Source of the DNA: an uncultured Gemmatimonadota bacterium
GTDB lineage: Bacteria > Gemmatimonadota > Gemmatimonadetes > Gemmatimonadales > GWC2-71-9
Direction: 5' to 3'
DNA: 7,290 nt
Assembly: GCA_946480845.1 (NCBI GenBank)
Contig: CAMLLJ010000145.1
Coordinates: 1-7,290 of the forward strand
Positions 4,905-7,290 of this stretch are shown here, piece by piece. The notes beneath the pieces were generated by a model. It was given only the letters and a program-made list of their open reading frames with translations. It had not been told where the DNA came from and ran no database searches. Within the stretch, counting starts at the first letter, position 1, and each line of letters begins with the position of its first letter. A program made the position numbers and the translations under genes.

Positions 4905-5678
4905 CTAGCGCGGCATCTGGAAGCTCGCCGGGTCGAGCTGCGGGTCGAGCTCGATCGTCTCGACGACGATCGTCATGACCTGCGGCCGGTCCTTGGCGCG
5001 GATCTCGAGGCGGTGCGGGAAGACGAGGCCGGCGACCTCCCGGAAGTCCGAGAAGGTGCTCTGCAGCTCGGTGCGATGCCCCCGGACGATGCGCGAGACG
5101 TCGGAGCGCACCACCAGGTGCGACGCGGCGTCCACGTAGTCGTAGCGCACCACGCCGCCCTTGAGGGTCACCTTGAGCTTGTCGACCTCTGCGCCGGCGA
5201 GCGCTTCGCGGCCGGCGAGCTCGACGACATGCCCCTTCTGCCGCCAGTCGACGAGCGGCCCCTCGATGTCGCGCTGGTCGGCGCCGCCCGCCGCGTCGGT
5301 CTCGGGCGGCATCGCGCGGGGCTCGAACTGGCCCTGGAGCGGCGCGACCTGCCAGCCGGTCGTGCCGTCGTGCGCGAAGACGCTGGTCGTCCCCTGGTAG
5401 GTGAACTCGAGCCGGAAGAGCCCCGGGCGCTGGATCTCGCGGACGATGCGGGCGGTCCGCCCGTCGCTCGCGGTCACCGTGCCGGTCTGGCGGATCGAGC
5501 GCAGCGCCTGGAGCCGCTCCTCGCCCCCGCGGGCCGCGAGGTGCGCGGCGACGATCTCGTCGACCTGGTTCGCCGGCGCCGGCGGCGCCGCCGGCGGCGA
5601 CGGCGAGCAGGCCGCGACGAGCGCGGCGAGGAGGGCGAGCGCCCGCAGCGGCCGTCTGGTTGCGGAAAGGTCTCTCAT
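4905..5678 (-). CDS. LolA-like lipoprotein
   Basis: Encodes 257 residues. The N-terminus has arginines, a hydrophobic stretch (about 11-23) and the lipobox LVAAC with C24 as the lipidated residue. Serine at +2 argues for outer-membrane sorting by the Enterobacteria rule. A Pro/Ala linker (25-38) precedes a domain resembling the LolA/LolB-like outer-membrane lipoprotein-sorting family (COG2834 type): a helix (HLAARGGEERLQALRSIR, about 46-63), then beta strands with RPGLFRLEFTYQG (84-96), FAHDGTTGWQVAPLQG (101-116), IEGPLVDWRQKGHVVELAG (138-156), KLKVTLKGG (167-175) and a closing LDPASFQMP (248-256). Members with this order are usually of unknown role; LolA itself carries lipoproteins across the periplasm, but this protein is anchored and need not do so. 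Its ATG overlaps the previous stop (ATGA, 5675-5678) and has no clear Shine-Dalgarno, so translation is probably coupled. Confidence 0.8.
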   Translation of the reverse strand: MRDLSATRRPLRALALLAALVAACSPSPPAAPPAPANQVDEIVAAHLAARGGEERLQALRSIRQTGTVTASDGRTARIVREIQRPGLFRLEFTYQGTTSVFAHDGTTGWQVAPLQGQFEPRAMPPETDAAGGADQRDIEGPLVDWRQKGHVVELAGREALAGAEVDKLKVTLKGGVVRYDYVDAASHLVVRSDVSRIVRGHRTELQSTFSDFREVAGLVFPHRLEIRAKDRPQVMTIVVETIELDPQLDPASFQMPR

Positions 5679-6367
5679 GGCAGGTTCACCGGTTGTGCGG
5701 GCCAGACCGCGGGGAAGTAGCCGAAATGGTCCCAGTAGTCCTGAGGCTGATCCAGCGGTCCGCTCCAGATGTCCTTCTCCTCGGCTTCGCGCGCCTCGTC
5801 CTCGGCCCGCCGCTCCTCGTCGGCCGCGATCTGGGCGGCCAGTTCCTGGCGGTCCGCCTCCTCGGCGGCCTGCCGCTCCGCCAGGATCTCCTGACGTTCT
5901 CCCGGCGTCATCCATTCGCCCTCGAACTGCACGAAGCCGCGGGCGGTGAAGCTCTCCTTCTCGGTGACCCAGCGGCCGTCGAGCAGCACCAGGCCGAGGA
6001 CGCGGTTCGCCTCCGGATCGTCGGGATCGACGGCCTTCACCTTGGCGAAGGCCTCGCGGGCCTGCTTGTTGAGCCCCTGGCCCGCCGCCCAGCGGCCCAG
6101 CTTCCGCCACCCCTCGACGTCGTCGGGGGCGAGGGCCGCGGCCTGGGCGCGGTACTGCTGCAGCGGCGACTCGCTCTTCTCGAACCGCACCACGGACGAC
6201 TTCTGGACGGTCATGGTCCCGGCGCCGATGTCGACGGTCACCGCGGTCGCCGTCTCTTGCACGATCTCGCCCGTGACCCTGCCGCCGCCCTTGAGGTGCA
6301 GCTCATCGCCCAGGAGCGGAGATGCCGCCAGAGCGAGCACGAGGACTTGCCATTTCACGTTCGCCAT
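5675..6367 (-). CDS. Secreted protein with a small beta domain, TPR-like segment and charged helix
   Basis: Encodes 230 residues; I do not recognise a named gene. A signal peptide spans about 1-20 (VKWQVLVLALAASPLLG). Next is a small, probably all-beta domain (DELHLKGGGRVTGEIVQETATAVTVDIG..., about 21-63) of the kind found in planctomycete, myxobacterial and acidobacterial secreted proteins. A TPR-like helix pair follows (about 82-122, WRKLGRWAAGQGLNKQAREAF and PDDPEANRVLG). Two W-containing strands, GRWVTEKE (131-138) and GEWMTPGE (150-157), look like an internal repeat. A highly charged Glu/Ala/Arg helix (about 158-198), likely coiled coil, leads to an aromatic, proline-rich tail (WSGPLDQPQDYWDHFGYFPAVW). 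The start is chosen for its good signal peptide; upstream there is only a G-rich stretch. The stop overlaps the lipoprotein start, so the two probably work together in the envelope. Confidence 0.75.
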   Translation of the reverse strand: MANVKWQVLVLALAASPLLGDELHLKGGGRVTGEIVQETATAVTVDIGAGTMTVQKSSVVRFEKSESPLQQYRAQAAALAPDDVEGWRKLGRWAAGQGLNKQAREAFAKVKAVDPDDPEANRVLGLVLLDGRWVTEKESFTARGFVQFEGEWMTPGERQEILAERQAAEEADRQELAAQIAADEERRAEDEAREAEEKDIWSGPLDQPQDYWDHFGYFPAVWPAQPVNLP

Positions 6368-6386
6368 CCGTTTCGGCCCGCCCCCC

Positions 6387-6407
6387 CCGCGCCGGCCGGC
6401 GGCGCGG
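6387..6407 (-). other. GC hairpin between glsA and the secreted-protein gene
   Basis: Perfect 8-bp stem CCGCGCCG/CGGCGCGG with a 5-nt loop, 17 bases after the glsA stop. On the minus strand it is followed by a G-run and not T residues, so intrinsic termination is doubtful. A run of eight Cs on the plus strand (6381-6388) overlaps one arm and is prone to slippage or assembly error. Confidence 0.35.
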
Positions 6408-6424
6408 AGGGCAGCGGCTGTTCG

Positions 6425-7290
6425 TCAATCGGCGTACGGGTTGCCGCCGAGGGCGTTCGAGATGTCGGCGATCGCCTTCTGGGCGCGCACGCTGTTGCCC
6501 GCCTCGTCGAGCGGCGGCGAGACGACCGCGATGCCGAACTTGCCGGGCGAGACCGCGATGATGCCGCCGCCGACGCCGCTCTTGGCCGGCAGGCCGGTGC
6601 GGTAGAGCCACTTGCCGGAGTCGTCGTAGAGGCCCGCCGTCGCCATCACGGCGAGCACCTCGGGGACGTTCTCCGCCTTCATCACCTGCTTGCCGGTCAC
6701 CGGGTTCTTGCCGTGGTTGGCGAGCGTCGCCGCCATCACCGCGAGGTCCTTGGCGTTGACCGCCACCGAGCACTGCTCGGTGTAGATGTCGGTGGCGCGC
6801 ACCGGCTCCTCCTTGATGAAGCCGTAGGCGAGCATGAGGTGCCCGATCGCCTGGTTGCGCTGGTTGGTGGCCGCCTCCGACTCGTAGACCTCCTGGTCGA
6901 CGGTGAGCGGGCGCCCCGCGAAGTCGGAGTAGAAGGCCAGGATCTTCTTCCAGATGTCGTCGCGGTCGCGCCCCTGCACCATGCTGGTGGCGGTGATCGC
7001 GCCGGGGTTGACCAGCGGGTTCATCTCCGGCCCGCCGAGGGCCTTCTGCGCCATCTCGACCGCCACGATCGAGTTGAACCGCATGCCGGTGGCGTCGACG
7101 CCGATGCGTTTGGCGATGGCGTCCACGCCCTGGTCCTCGATCACCTTGGCCATGGTGAAGACCTTGGAGATCGACTGGATCGAGACCTGCGACTGGACGT
7201 CGCCCGCGGTGTAGACCTTGCCGTCGGTGGTGACCAGCGCGATGCCGTAGATCTTCGAGTCGACCTTGGCGAGCGCCGGGATGTAGTCGG
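6425..7290 (-). CDS. glsA: Glutaminase (serine-dependent beta-lactamase fold), missing its extreme N-terminus
   Basis: Hydrolyses L-glutamine to glutamate and ammonia. The frame stays open to the right edge and gives 287 residues; bacterial enzymes are near 308, so roughly 20-30 residues are missing, judging from the position of the catalytic serine. Fragment motifs: DYIPALAKVD (1-10), the S-x-x-K catalytic pair in QSISKVF (serine 39, lysine 42, near 7163-7174), GMRFNSI (68-74), LVNPGAI (92-98), QAIGHLMLAYGF in the middle, NHGKNPVTGKQVM, GLPAKSGVGGGI and SPGKFGIAVVSPPLD near the end. All agree with the glutaminase A/B family. No frameshift was found. The next gene starts 57 nt downstream, so co-transcription is possible. 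No DosR-like box is seen after it, and its own promoter is outside the window. Signal-peptide status cannot be judged because the start is missing. Confidence 0.95.
   Translation of the reverse strand, partial: DYIPALAKVDSKIYGIALVTTDGKVYTAGDVQSQVSIQSISKVFTMAKVIEDQGVDAIAKRIGVDATGMRFNSIVAVEMAQKALGGPEMNPLVNPGAITATSMVQGRDRDDIWKKILAFYSDFAGRPLTVDQEVYESEAATNQRNQAIGHLMLAYGFIKEEPVRATDIYTEQCSVAVNAKDLAVMAATLANHGKNPVTGKQVMKAENVPEVLAVMATAGLYDDSGKWLYRTGLPAKSGVGGGIIAVSPGKFGIAVVSPPLDEAGNSVRAQKAIADISNALGGNPYAD

Noticed and set aside
5571..5600. GGC-rich repetitive stretch in the lipoprotein gene
   Set aside because: It encodes the Pro/Ala linker after the lipidated cysteine, a common low-complexity spacer and not a mobile or regulatory repeat.

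Overview
The window is very G+C-rich, with third codon positions almost all G or C. It is densely packed, and every gene I can support lies on the minus strand. A lipoprotein with an outer-membrane-type lipobox, a LolA-like fold and a Tat-type signal point to a Gram-negative, high-GC bacterium, for example a Myxococcota/Deltaproteobacteria-like, Acidobacteria-like or related uncultured lineage. The exact phylum cannot be fixed from sequence reading alone. No tRNA, rRNA, CRISPR array or transposase was seen.

Layout in the direction of transcription (from high to low coordinates): a glutaminase cut by the right edge (glsA, 7290-6425); a secreted protein with a small beta domain, a TPR-like segment and a charged helix (6367-5675); a LolA-like lipoprotein whose start overlaps the previous stop as ATGA (5678-4905); a secreted DUF2780-type protein (4734-4246); an iron-sulfur L-serine dehydratase with an 80-residue N-terminal extension that looks like a Tat signal (4110-2512); acetate kinase 25 nt downstream (2486-1263); and pyruvate formate-lyase, cut by the left edge (958-1).

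The metabolic genes make a short fermentative route. Serine gives pyruvate and ammonia (SdaA), pyruvate and CoA give acetyl-CoA and formate (PflB), and acetyl phosphate gives acetate and ATP (AckA). The connecting phosphotransacetylase is not in the window. Glutaminase adds a second ammonia-releasing reaction.

The most notable structure is regulatory. Three intergenic regions, ahead of pflB, sdaA-ackA and the DUF2780 gene, carry the same 17-nt box, TGGGACCAARGTCCRAT. It resembles the GGGAC-N4-GTCC box of DosR/DevR-type (NarL/FixJ family) hypoxia regulators. In all three a CATNNT hexamer lies at exactly the same distance downstream, as a -10 element would with the box centred near -43.5. The DUF2780 gene therefore appears to share a regulon with anaerobic fermentation enzymes.

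Two further points stand out. The serine dehydratase looks exported, which is not expected for this cytoplasmic enzyme family. The 3' end of ackA and the bases after it match the current pflB 5' end in two collinear blocks, which suggests that pflB once overlapped ackA directly and later gained its own promoter and leader.
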